DNA of 39,589 bases from contig JAFECR010000003.1 in NCBI GenBank assembly GCA_018242045.1, positions 1 to 39,589 of the forward strand, in the 5' to 3' direction. The DNA is from Pseudomonadota bacterium (GTDB taxonomy: Bacteria > Pseudomonadota > Gammaproteobacteria > Berkiellales > Berkiellaceae). Shown piece after piece: positions 1-6,446 of the stretch. The first letter of the stretch is position 1. Each line of letters starts with the position of its first letter. The translations under genes and the position numbers were made by a program. A model generated the notes under the pieces. It was not told the DNA's origin, did no database searches, and saw only the letters and a list, made by a program, of their open reading frames with translations.

Positions 1-331
1 TGATTATAGTTTTACGCTTGCTGCGTTTCTCTGAACCTGGTCGCTTTGAGTTATTTTTTGAATTGGAGGTTCCAGAATTTATGTCGTCGTCGTTGATTTT
101 ACTTGGTCTAAATTTTGGTTTTCTTTTGAGTTCCTTTAGACGACGGATTTCTGATTTCAATGTGCTGTTTTCTTTTAGAATTCTTTGATTAACGCGAACT
201 AATTCATTAATTTGTCTTGATTGTTTTTTAATGGTTTCTTGTTGATTCTTAACGAGGTCATGCAAAAGATTTACCTTTTGTTGCAAACCTAAATGTTCGA
301 AATCTGTGTTGGGAGTAATGGCTGTTTCCAT
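1..331 (-). CDS. Transposase-like protein, N-terminal part (runs off window)
   Basis: The minus-strand frame is open from an ATG at 331 to the window edge, giving 110 residues with no stop. Residues about 10-70 are a heptad-like coiled coil rich in K, E, Q and L (NQQETIKKQSRQINELV). A very basic Ser/Asn-rich linker follows, ending in RPGSEKRSKRK. A leucine-zipper-like start followed by a KPKxRPS...RPGSxKRSK linker is what I associate with the N-terminus of IS66-like and related transposases. The catalytic domain would lie left of the window, so the family cannot be confirmed. It sits beside a truncated gene and a palindrome, consistent with past mobile-element activity. Confidence 0.55.
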   Translation of the reverse strand, partial: METAITPNTDFEHLGLQQKVNLLHDLVKNQQETIKKQSRQINELVRVNQRILKENSTLKSEIRRLKELKRKPKFRPSKINDDDINSGTSNSKNNSKRPGSEKRSKRKTII

Positions 332-659
332 GCCGAATATTTTAAACAAGTTTTGCGATTAATTACACACATTATCCGGTTTTATTGAGAAGTTGCAAAT
401 CAAGACTTGTGAATTGAAATGAATGTGATAAATTGCCCTGAGCCATGGGTGAAAACTCCTCTAAGTTTTTGCTTATGGTTAGCGCTGTGAAGTTGTTTGT
501 GCAACTTCGCAGTGCGTTAGCGGTTCGAAGATGATTTATTGGTTCATCTTGAAACGCTAAGGTGTATATTAACGTAGTATTTTGGAAACGGTCAATAACT
601 TTTTCCAACAGTTGCTTTGACACGGTGAAACTTCATTTTCATATTATATTTCACCTTTT
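332..659. other. Non-coding stretch between transposase and palindrome
   Basis: I see no convincing gene here. A minus-strand 83-codon GTG frame (372-623) has no recognisable domain or convincing ribosome site and is not accepted. The DNA is AT-rich. It contains a short near-palindrome around 491-515 (gaagttgtttgtgcaacttc) that could form a hairpin. Confidence 0.4.
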
Positions 660-729
660 CATTTGAACAAAATGCGTGCTTAACCTGCCCCTGAAGGAAG
701 CAGGATTGCGCACGCATTTTGTTCAAATG
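660..729. repeat. Palindromic element with perfect 20-bp arms
   Basis: Positions 660-679 and 710-729 are exact reverse complements over 20 bp, separated by a 30-bp loop. The loop carries a nested short stem (cctgc at 684-688, gcagg at 700-704). No T-run follows on either side, so it is a poor intrinsic terminator. It coincides with the point where the HI0074-like frame loses similarity to its family. It could be a foldback/REP-like element or a scar of rearrangement. Confidence 0.7.
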
Positions 730-859
730 TAAATTTAAATCGATGGATAGTCGCATCTATCACAACACGATCTTTATCTAATGGTTTATTTAGCATCACT
801 TCTAGAGAATCCAATGCGTTTTTCAGCTTATCGAAGCTTAATTTGATTTTGGTATTCAT
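680..859 (-). pseudogene. Truncated HI0074/HepT-like nucleotidyltransferase-binding protein
   Basis: A 59-codon minus-strand frame starts with ATG at 859. Its first ~46 residues match the start of the nucleotidyltransferase substrate-binding (HI0074/HEPN) family: a leading KLKNALDSLE helix, then DATIHRFKFTFE, which corresponds to the conserved D-x-x-I-x-R-F-E-F-T-F-E segment. Family members are about 130 residues and normally pair with an MNT nucleotidyltransferase as a toxin-antitoxin module. Here similarity stops exactly where the palindrome begins. The rest reads QNACAILLPSGAG and stops. No nucleotidyltransferase partner is visible. I treat it as a remnant. Confidence 0.6.
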
Positions 860-894
860 TCAGTGTGATCGCATCTGTATTTATTATCTCAATA

Positions 895-1323
895 TTATAC
901 TTTCTGCATGATAGACCACGCTTGCTTTTTAGCTCCAACATCTTGTTGCAATTGAGCCAAACTTGGCAGCACAGCGATATTAAGCTGTTTTGAATTTATG
1001 TCTAGTGAAAATGGATTTGAAGGAGGTGTTGAAAGCATATTGATAAGTGGTTCGCCAAAAATAAGTACTTTTTCAAAATTTCCTTTATCTATCAAAGATA
1101 AAAAATCCTTATCTGAGATGTTCAAAGCCTGTTCAATTTCGCTCGCAGTTCTTGACCAATTTAGCGCTTTGAGCATTTTTGACAACAATTGATTGTTAGC
1201 GAGGTTTAATGGCTCATTGAGGATAAGCAAGTATTTTTTTTGTTCCTTTTTTCGAACTTGCCACTGCATTATCCCTAAGAGAGCCAAATAATCTTGCAAT
1301 TTCTTATTCACATGAAGTACCAC
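895..1323 (-). CDS. holD: DNA polymerase III psi subunit (HolD-like)
   Basis: The 142-residue protein has the architecture of the psi subunit, which links the clamp loader (through chi) to SSB. It opens with LALLGIMQWQVR, equivalent to the conserved LxxLGIxxWxLR. A hydrophobic strand LLILNEPL and an LLSKMLKALN helix follow. It ends with LPSLAQLQQDVGAKKQAW, matching the family's terminal LPSLxxLxxNPxAKxxLW pattern. Length fits HolD (about 137 in E. coli). It lies 9 bp after pssA on the same strand, so co-transcription is likely. HolD is poorly conserved, so the call rests on motif order rather than identity. Confidence 0.68.
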   Translation of the reverse strand: MVLHVNKKLQDYLALLGIMQWQVRKKEQKKYLLILNEPLNLANNQLLSKMLKALNWSRTASEIEQALNISDKDFLSLIDKGNFEKVLIFGEPLINMLSTPPSNPFSLDINSKQLNIAVLPSLAQLQQDVGAKKQAWSIMQKV

Positions 1324-1332
1324 GACTTAAGT

Positions 1333-2103
1333 TCACTGCGCTTTTTTTTGCCGTGAACGATTTCGCCAAGCTACAAATCGCCGTCGCAGAGCAAGCCCAG
1401 GACCTGACAATACATAAAGTGAAAATCCCACTAACAAAATTAAGGGAGGATCAATGGAGATACATACAATAATAATTAGCACCGCCAGGGCAGCCACAAA
1501 AGGCACATGCCCTTTGAGATCAATATCTTTAAAACTGTAATAGCAAAAACTACTAACCATAAGCATACCCGTAATGGAAGTAACAATTGCCGCCAGTACC
1601 CATAACCGATGTCCTGGCACACCATAATCATGAGCAACCCAAACAAGAGACGCAATTAAGCCAGCTGCAGAAGGGCAAGGCAACCCTTGAAAGTAGCGCT
1701 TATCTTCGATACCAATACGAGAATTAAAGCGCGCAAGTCGCAAAGCCGTGGCGGCTGCAAAGAAAAAAGCGACGAGCCAACCAGGCTTTCCTAAACTTGC
1801 TAGCCCCCAGCTATACACAACCAAGGAAGGTGCCACGCCAAAAGAAACAATATCCGCTAAGCTATCATACTCAGCACCAAAGGCACTTTGGGTGTTGGTA
1901 AGTCGAGCCACCCTGCCATCAATGCCATCCATAATCATGGCAATAAAAACAGCAATTGCAGCTTTTTCAAAATCTCCACGCATGGAAGCAACAATGGCAT
2001 AAAAACCTGCAAACAAGCCTGTGGTTGTAAACAAATTTGGCAATAGATAGATCCCCTTTCGCGGGGTTTCTGTAAGTTCTGGTTTTGGTTGTTCAGGCAT
2101 CAT
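1333..2103 (-). CDS. pssA: CDP-diacylglycerol--serine O-phosphatidyltransferase
   Basis: This integral membrane enzyme makes phosphatidylserine from CDP-diacylglycerol and L-serine, the first step to phosphatidylethanolamine. The CDP-alcohol phosphatidyltransferase signature D-G-x2-A-R-x8-G-x3-D-x3-D is complete at residues 62-84 (D62, G63, A66, R67, G76, D80, D84). Several hydrophobic segments follow, including a strongly hydrophobic pair near residues 190-235. The C-terminus is basic (RRRFVAWRNRSRQKK). At 256 residues it matches the small membrane-type (type II) PssA, not the E. coli phospholipase-D-like enzyme. Two adjacent ATG codons (2103 and 2100) could both start it. Confidence 0.92.
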   Translation of the reverse strand: MMPEQPKPELTETPRKGIYLLPNLFTTTGLFAGFYAIVASMRGDFEKAAIAVFIAMIMDGIDGRVARLTNTQSAFGAEYDSLADIVSFGVAPSLVVYSWGLASLGKPGWLVAFFFAAATALRLARFNSRIGIEDKRYFQGLPCPSAAGLIASLVWVAHDYGVPGHRLWVLAAIVTSITGMLMVSSFCYYSFKDIDLKGHVPFVAALAVLIIIVCISIDPPLILLVGFSLYVLSGPGLALRRRFVAWRNRSRQKKAQ

Positions 2104-2265
2104 AACTATTCATATTCTCAACACTGGATTTATATAATTAAGTTAAATTTCTTTGTATGTGCGTAGCAGCAAATTTCTGGTTATACTACTTATATAGGTG
2201 CCAACCACAGTATACCGCGAAATGGCGCTTAAGTAGTTAGAGCAGCTGAAAAAAAAGCCATTTGT

Positions 2266-2544
2266 ATGCCCAAATCTCATCGCAATAAAATCATGATAGA
2301 AGGGATCACAATAGATGGGAAAATCTTTAGGCCATCCGACTGGGCAGAGCGTATTTGTGGGCATCTTTCCACTTTTAAAAATCATCGAATTTATTATTCT
2401 CCCTTGCTAAAACCCTGTTATAAAGAGGGACATCGTTGTGTGGTGGTCGCATTTGAATTAAAAGAAAAATTTCCTGAACTTTTTGAGCATATTATGGACT
2501 TTGCCAAAGTAAATAAGCTTGTTATTACCACTAAGGAAATATGA
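2266..2544 (+). CDS. DUF3579 family protein
   Basis: The 92-residue protein carries the family's hallmark sequence: ITIDGKIFRPSDWAERICG at residues 14-32, then YYSPLLKP and a CVVVAFELKEKFPELFEHIMDFAKVNKL-type C-terminus, which is split here by family-typical spacing. DUF3579 is a small soluble family of beta- and gammaproteobacteria with no established function. The stop overlaps the start of the next gene by 4 bp (ATGA), so the two are translationally coupled. A minus-strand frame over the same bases is a shadow. Confidence 0.85.
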   Translation: MPKSHRNKIMIEGITIDGKIFRPSDWAERICGHLSTFKNHRIYYSPLLKPCYKEGHRCVVVAFELKEKFPELFEHIMDFAKVNKLVITTKEI

Positions 2545-3041
2545 TTTTGGTAACAAAAATTAAAATAATGGTCATGATTTCTTGTTGTTTTACCATCTCA
2601 CAAGCCTTGGCTGCCATTTATCAATGGCGAGATGAAAATGGACAAGTCCATTTTAGCCAACTCCCCCCCACCGATACCACTGCAACAGAAATTTCTCCCA
2701 GCATTGCGCCATCAAGCTCCGCTGCTCAAGAAAAGATTAAAATTGATAAACTGATAAAAAGCCAACAAGAAGCTGAAGAAAAAGCTAAAACAGACCAAGA
2801 AAAAACCCTTGAACAAGAAAAAACAGATAAACTTCGCGCCGTTAATTGTGATCGCGCCAAAAAACATTTAGAAGAGATGGAGGGGTGGGTGCGAATTCGT
2901 TTAGAAGATGCTTCCGGTAGGGTAACACAGCTTACCCCTGAACAGCGTCAAGCCGAAATCGACAAAACAAAAGCTGCCGTTCAAGAATATTGTTTCCCTA
3001 AAAATAAAACCAATCGTGCCAAAACAGAAGAAGCAAGATAG
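2541..3041 (+). CDS. DUF4124 domain protein, exported
   Basis: An N-terminal signal sequence (basic start, then IMVMISCCFTISQALA) is followed immediately by AIYQWRDENGQVHFSQLPP. That is the classic DUF4124 motif: a Y-x-W-x-D-x-x-G-x-x-x-[YF]-[ST] strand pair next to the cleavage site. Residues about 60-110 are a highly charged K/E/Q coiled coil, and the C-terminus is also charged. It is probably periplasmic. DUF4124 proteins have no defined biochemical role. It overlaps the DUF3579 gene by 4 bp. Confidence 0.85.
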   Translation: MILVTKIKIMVMISCCFTISQALAAIYQWRDENGQVHFSQLPPTDTTATEISPSIAPSSSAAQEKIKIDKLIKSQQEAEEKAKTDQEKTLEQEKTDKLRAVNCDRAKKHLEEMEGWVRIRLEDASGRVTQLTPEQRQAEIDKTKAAVQEYCFPKNKTNRAKTEEAR

Positions 3042-3064
3042 TTAACAAAAATTTTTTAAACTGC

Positions 3065-3103
3065 AAAAAAAAACCGCAAATAAATCTTTCAATTTATTTG
3101 CGG
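3065..3103 (-). terminator. Rho-independent terminator of histone-like gene
   Basis: A perfect 11-bp stem (3074-3084 with 3093-3103) and an 8-base loop are followed, on the minus strand, by nine T residues (3065-3073 read as A on plus). It lies 16 bp beyond the stop of the minus-strand histone-like gene. It may also stop plus-strand transcription from 2541-3041. Confidence 0.85.
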
Positions 3104-3119
3104 AACGATAACCTAGCGG

Positions 3120-3395
3120 TTATTCACCTGTTGCTACTGCAACTTTACGAGGTCTACCTCTTTTTTTAGCCCCAGCTTTAGCTGTGGTTGTAGCTTTTTT
3201 TGTTGCTTTTTTTGCTTTAGCGGCAGGTTTTTTAGCTGCAGCCTTTGGCTTGGTCGCTTTACGTGTTTTAGACACAGCGCTCTTAGTGGCTACTTTTCGC
3301 TTTTTTGCAGCAGGCTTTTTAGCAGCTGGTTTTTTAGCTTTCACTGTTGCAGTTTTAGTTTTAGTAACTTTTCGACTTTTAGCTTTAGCAGGCAT
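3120..3395 (-). CDS. Histone H1-like / AT-hook DNA-binding protein
   Basis: The 91-residue protein is almost entirely Lys, Ala, Thr and Val, with repeated KKPAAKK and AKKATKK units like eukaryotic H1 tails and the H1-like proteins of Chlamydia, Coxiella and Legionella. The C-terminus carries a classical AT-hook, KKRGRPRK (GRP at 80-82), which inserts into the minor groove of AT-rich DNA. It is therefore probably nucleoid-associated, or possibly active on host chromatin if exported; no signal peptide is visible. The ATG has a good AAAAGGAAA ribosome site. The alanine/lysine repeat also makes an open plus-strand shadow frame. Confidence 0.85.
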   Translation of the reverse strand: MPAKAKSRKVTKTKTATVKAKKPAAKKPAAKKRKVATKSAVSKTRKATKPKAAAKKPAAKAKKATKKATTTAKAGAKKRGRPRKVAVATGE

Positions 3396-3419
3396 TGTAT
3401 TTCCTTTTAGATTTTAAAA

Positions 3420-3734
3420 ACAAACGCAAATGTAGCACAGGTGAAATGAAAAACAAAATCATACCGTCCGTTCTACAACACGCGGATTGTAAAATAGGAC
3501 TTTTTAATAAGCAATATCATTAATACTTATTAATAAATTTTGTTAAAAAATAATTCCATTTTTTTATACTTTGCTCTACAACTTACCTAGCCTTTGTCTG
3601 CAGATGAATTGCATCAAAATCAACATCTTACAGTTTTTTATCATGGTATTTTTGTTAGCTACGCAGGACAAGTCCCCGCAATCAGGAACAAGGTGGTGCA
3701 AACATATGCTCTTCCCAGTTTGCTTTTAGGATAT
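3420..3734. other. Intergenic stretch with a possible gene remnant
   Basis: No intact gene is visible. A plus-strand stretch at about 3594-3735 reads LSADELHQNQHLTVFYHGIF and continues for a further ~30 residues without a start-site context, then runs into the palindromic repeat and stops. It looks protein-like but I do not recognise it; a decayed gene truncated by the repeat is possible. The left part (3420-3560) is AT-rich and probably holds the promoter of the histone-like gene. Confidence 0.35.
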
Positions 3735-3804
3735 CCGTCATTGCGATCCAGAGCGTAGCGAAAAAAGACAGGATGCCGTGTCGCTTCGCTCCTGGCAAAG
3801 ACGG
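3735..3804. repeat. REP-like palindromic intergenic repeat
   Basis: The ends ccgtcattgc (3735-3744) and gcaaagacgg (3795-3804) are inverted repeats with one mismatch. They enclose inner complementary pieces (gagcgtagcg / cgcttcgctc). The cgtcattgcga...gcgtagcg type is common among dispersed REP elements of many bacteria. It sits 33 bp past the stop of the myo-inositol oxygenase gene, a typical place for such repeats. Confidence 0.6.
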
Positions 3805-3837
3805 ATCATTAGTTGGCTGTAATTGGTTCGAGTATAT

Positions 3838-4707
3838 TTACCACTGTAATTTCTCTTTAGGAAAGTACTTTTTAATAAGCGCAACATAGTAAGGCTTCAC
3901 TTGTGCCACATCGACCGTTTTTGCCGATTTTGAATATAGGTCATATTTTCTAAAGACTTCTAGCCAAGGCACTAATGTTTTATCTTGTTCGTCTAATAAG
4001 TACTGGTAAGCACCTTCTTTATGAAGGGCATAAAAGGAATGAAATCTTACAATAAATTTAGCAGCATCCGGTAATGAAGACTGCTCTTTGATGACTTGAT
4101 ACAAATATTCATCATGTCCCCAACTCATAATGACATTTTTTAGGCCAATGTTTTGAGGGAATTTACTATAAACACCAAGCTTAGAATTATAGTTTGGATT
4201 TTTACTATCTGGATTATCCTTAAAGGTTTCTGAAAAAATGATCTTATCTGAAAATTGGCATCCTAATGGAAAAGTATCACCCACCACTGCCCATTGCGGC
4301 TCTCCCCAAAAGGCGAGCATTTTACCCAAATCATGAATAAGCCCTACCAATACCAACCAATCTGGCTGACCATCCTGGCGAATGGCTTCTGCTGTTTGTA
4401 GCGCATGTTGAATTTGAGGTAATTCAAGATCGGGATCGCTTTCATCTACCATTTTGTTCAATAACTCTAATGTTTCCCAAATACTATAAGTGCCATGATT
4501 CAGCTGACCATATTGTGATAATTTTTTGCTGGCAAAGTCATAAGTTTGATTAGCGTGTTGGGTTTTATAAAAGGTTTTAACATGTTCGGGGGCATTTTGA
4601 TAATCTCTATAGTCTGCCTGTTGTTTATCTTGCGCCGCATACCCCAGGGATGTCATAAAAAGAAAAGCAAACGCCACATTACGTAAAGGTTTGTTCCTAA
4701 AATCCAT
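3838..4707 (-). CDS. Myo-inositol oxygenase, eukaryotic type, with signal peptide
   Basis: MIOX (PF05153) is a di-iron enzyme that cleaves myo-inositol with O2 to D-glucuronate. All six iron ligands of the animal enzyme are present in the right contexts: H101 (QHALQTAE), H125 and D126 (GLIHDLGK), H198 (MSWGHDEYLY), H223 (RFHSFYALH) and D256 (FRKYDLYSK). The substrate lysine equivalent is K129. The core GEPQWAVVGDTFPLGC is nearly identical to animal sequences. Unlike cytosolic MIOX, residues 1-25 form a Sec-type signal peptide (RNKPLRN, then VAFAFLFMTSLGYA). The start has a GGAG ribosome site 14 bp after the RES toxin gene, so it probably belongs to that operon. Horizontal acquisition from a eukaryote is likely but unproven. 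Confidence 0.93.
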   Translation of the reverse strand: MDFRNKPLRNVAFAFLFMTSLGYAAQDKQQADYRDYQNAPEHVKTFYKTQHANQTYDFASKKLSQYGQLNHGTYSIWETLELLNKMVDESDPDLELPQIQHALQTAEAIRQDGQPDWLVLVGLIHDLGKMLAFWGEPQWAVVGDTFPLGCQFSDKIIFSETFKDNPDSKNPNYNSKLGVYSKFPQNIGLKNVIMSWGHDEYLYQVIKEQSSLPDAAKFIVRFHSFYALHKEGAYQYLLDEQDKTLVPWLEVFRKYDLYSKSAKTVDVAQVKPYYVALIKKYFPKEKLQW

Positions 4708-4721
4708 TTTTTACTCCATAG

Positions 4722-5465
4722 TCAATTAGGTGGAAAAGGGAACTTATTATCTAGGATGAAATCGTTGATGGTAAAGATATATTTATCTTGTTTTTCTTTA
4801 TCAATAAACTCTACAACCTGAGGATTACTAAATTCAACTAAACTTTTATAGTGGATTGGTTTTTTATTTTTAAAAGCATTACAACTAAAAACCCCAATGT
4901 TATAACCATCTAAATCACGAGCCGAAAAGTATTTAAAGGCATGAATAGAATGCTGCCTCATTTTACTTCCCAAAGGTTGGCTAAACTGCCAACTTAAGGC
5001 AGAAGAAATATGTTCTCGATAAGATAGAAATGGCGGTTGGGTTAAGTCAATGCCTTTCAAGGTATCCACATTGACTGTAAATGCTGTTTTATACATCCTG
5101 TCGGTTGCAGTTCTGATATCAGAGCCCAATATAAATACAAAACGGTAATACGCGCGCTCTGCTAATGCACTAATGAGCTCACAAGAACCATACCATAAGG
5201 AAGGCTCTGTCTTTTGGCCAAAGCGAGAGCCATAAGCTAAAGGTGGGTAACGCGAGGGAGTGAACAATAAATAATCAAATCCCTTACAATCTCCCCTAAT
5301 CGGTGGTTTGCTGTTTTCAATTTCTTGTTCGAGAATTTCATGTTCTTCTAATGAAGACACTAATTGCCTTGTCGAAGAAGTGGATTGATCTTCAACAACC
5401 CGCCAAACTTTTAATGCCAACGGCTTAAGTTGTTTGTCCCCTTCACATAATTGCCAAATATCCAT
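4722..5465 (-). CDS. RES-domain toxin
   Basis: RES-domain proteins are type II toxins that degrade NAD+. The 247-residue protein shows the family core: LLFTPSRYPPLAYGSRFG (residues 66-83), then EPSLWYGSCELISALAERAYYR (split here as EPSLWYGSCELISA and LAERAYYR, 87-108). The R, Y and E residues lie in the expected places, with a later IGVFSC strand. It starts inside the antitoxin stop (TAATG, 1-bp overlap), the usual tight coupling of Xre-RES pairs. It looks full length and intact. The myo-inositol oxygenase gene follows after 14 bp. Confidence 0.85.
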   Translation of the reverse strand: MDIWQLCEGDKQLKPLALKVWRVVEDQSTSSTRQLVSSLEEHEILEQEIENSKPPIRGDCKGFDYLLFTPSRYPPLAYGSRFGQKTEPSLWYGSCELISALAERAYYRFVFILGSDIRTATDRMYKTAFTVNVDTLKGIDLTQPPFLSYREHISSALSWQFSQPLGSKMRQHSIHAFKYFSARDLDGYNIGVFSCNAFKNKKPIHYKSLVEFSNPQVVEFIDKEKQDKYIFTINDFILDNKFPFPPN

Positions 5466-5848
5466 TAGGTTAAACCACGCATTGCATCCAAATAAGTAGC
5501 AACTAACACGAGGCCTTGTGTTTTCTGTAGCATTTCTAATGGGACACCATTTAAATGGTGATTAAAAGCACGTAACCATTCACATGCCCTGGATGTATTA
5601 CCACCAAATAAAGCATCTAAGCTGCGATAAATGCGAATAAACAAAATAACCAATTCCGCTTCTTTTGAGTCTGCAACAATGAGTCGCTTGTGATTAACGA
5701 CCCTACTCCAGCTAGCAGGGCTTATACCAGCAAGATTCGTGATTTCAATAGGCTTTAAATCAAGCAACTGCGAGGCTTTGAGAAAGGCTTTTGTAAGAAC
5801 TTCGCTGCGAAGTTTCAAATTATATGTTTTTTTAGGGTGTAGATGCAT
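5465..5848 (-). CDS. Xre/MbcA/ParS-type antitoxin of RES toxin
   Basis: The 127-residue protein has a helix-turn-helix region at about 25-60 (LKPIEITNLAGISPASWSRV). A C-terminal toxin-binding domain of the DUF2384/MbcA-ParS-Xre type follows: a YRSLDALFGGNTSRACEWL helix, then the diagnostic FNHHLNGVPLEML (x-x-x-L-x-G-x-P-x-x-x-L) near 95-107. Antitoxin upstream of toxin, a 1-bp TAATG overlap, and paired palindromes over the promoter all fit an autoregulated toxin-antitoxin operon. The ATG at 5848 has an AAGG ribosome site 6 bases upstream. Confidence 0.82.
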   Translation of the reverse strand: MHLHPKKTYNLKLRSEVLTKAFLKASQLLDLKPIEITNLAGISPASWSRVVNHKRLIVADSKEAELVILFIRIYRSLDALFGGNTSRACEWLRAFNHHLNGVPLEMLQKTQGLVLVATYLDAMRGLT

Positions 5849-5863
5849 ATTGCCTTCTTGTTT

Positions 5864-5906
5864 ATTTCATTTGAAATTATATCACATATTTTATTCATTT
5901 GAATAA
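5864..5906 (-). promoter_or_regulatory. Promoter and twin operators of the Xre-RES operon
   Basis: Read on the minus strand, an extended -10 (TGATATAAT; hexamer at 5876-5881) lies 16 bp from a weak -35 (TTCAAA, 5898-5903). Two perfect palindromes with the shared core TTCAAATGAA flank it: 5864-5877 (6+2+6) just downstream of the -10, and 5891-5906 (7+2+7) over the -35. Their centres are 28 bp apart. This placement is what a dimeric antitoxin would use for autorepression. Confidence 0.7.
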
Positions 5907-5992
5907 AAAAGACCGCCATCCTTACAATGTCAATCAACTGATGTTAGCTTGTTGGTCGATTTTATTTTTCCAAGTTTTGAAAGGTGCTAACG

Positions 5993-6304
5993 ATGAACCA
6001 TAATCAGGATCGCAATATATTTTCGAATCTCGCCCAAATCATTTCCAATGCAGTTAACACCGTCGTCAATTGGTTTAGTCACACAAAACAGCCACAAGCT
6101 CAACCATCAACAACACTTGTCGCTGAAAACCAAAATCAAGACTCATCGGCAATCGTTGTATATCAATCCATTCCTGAGGCGCAGCTACAAGCTCAAGCTA
6201 CCCCCGAACCAGCAGCAGTTGCTGAAAATCAAAACCCGGACGCTTTAGCAATCGTTCCATATCGATATGAAAATCAAAACCCAGACACTTTAGTCTCTTT
6301 TTAG
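5993..6304 (+). CDS. Short repeat protein with AIVxYQ linker motif
   Basis: ATG 5993 is preferred to GTG 5984 because AAAGG lies about 9 bases upstream. The protein has 103 residues. An N-terminal amphipathic part (RNIFSNLAQIISNAVNTVVNW) is followed by three imperfect repeats of the form ENQN-x-D-x-x-AIV-x-Y, ending at LVSF. The pattern RNxFS...NAxN...QPQA...AIVxYQ also occurs at the start of the LRR protein at 17547. I see no enzymatic domain. It could be a stand-alone signal-like protein, or the surviving N-terminus of a larger effector. Function unknown. Confidence 0.6.
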   Translation: MNHNQDRNIFSNLAQIISNAVNTVVNWFSHTKQPQAQPSTTLVAENQNQDSSAIVVYQSIPEAQLQAQATPEPAAVAENQNPDALAIVPYRYENQNPDTLVSF

Positions 6305-6344
6305 AGGTGTAGATGCACTTTATCTTTACGTATTTCAATTGAAA
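6303..6344 (-). promoter_or_regulatory. Degenerate copy of the Xre-RES promoter/start region
   Basis: The 11-mer gtgtagatgca (6307-6317), followed by a perfect 12-bp palindrome tttcaattgaaa (6333-6344), parallels gtgtagatgca (5837-5847) and atttcatttgaaat (5864-5877) at the antitoxin start. The minus strand reads VHLHL-stop where the antitoxin reads MHLHPKK. It therefore looks like a duplicated, non-functional antitoxin 5' end. Confidence 0.4.
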
Positions 6345-6446
6345 CATTTAATAATTTAATTTATCTAATTGCCATTAGCTTGTATACTAACAACTTTTTA
6401 CCATTCGCTGCTACAAATAATCAGCGAAAGACTTTAGGGCGTTGTT

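Noticed and set aside
372..623. 83-codon minus-strand frame
   Set aside because: GTG start without a convincing ribosome site, no recognisable domain, and composition like the surrounding non-coding AT-rich DNA.
2143..2385. 80-codon minus-strand frame
   Set aside because: Antisense to the start of the clear DUF3579 gene; no family features.
3184..3417. Hydrophobic plus-strand frame
   Set aside because: It is the antisense of Lys/Ala-rich codons of the histone-like gene, which read as Phe/Ala/Leu on the other strand.
3811..3837. ggttcga sequence resembling a tRNA T-loop
   Set aside because: No acceptor or anticodon stem can be drawn around it; no tRNA or rRNA genes were found anywhere in the window.
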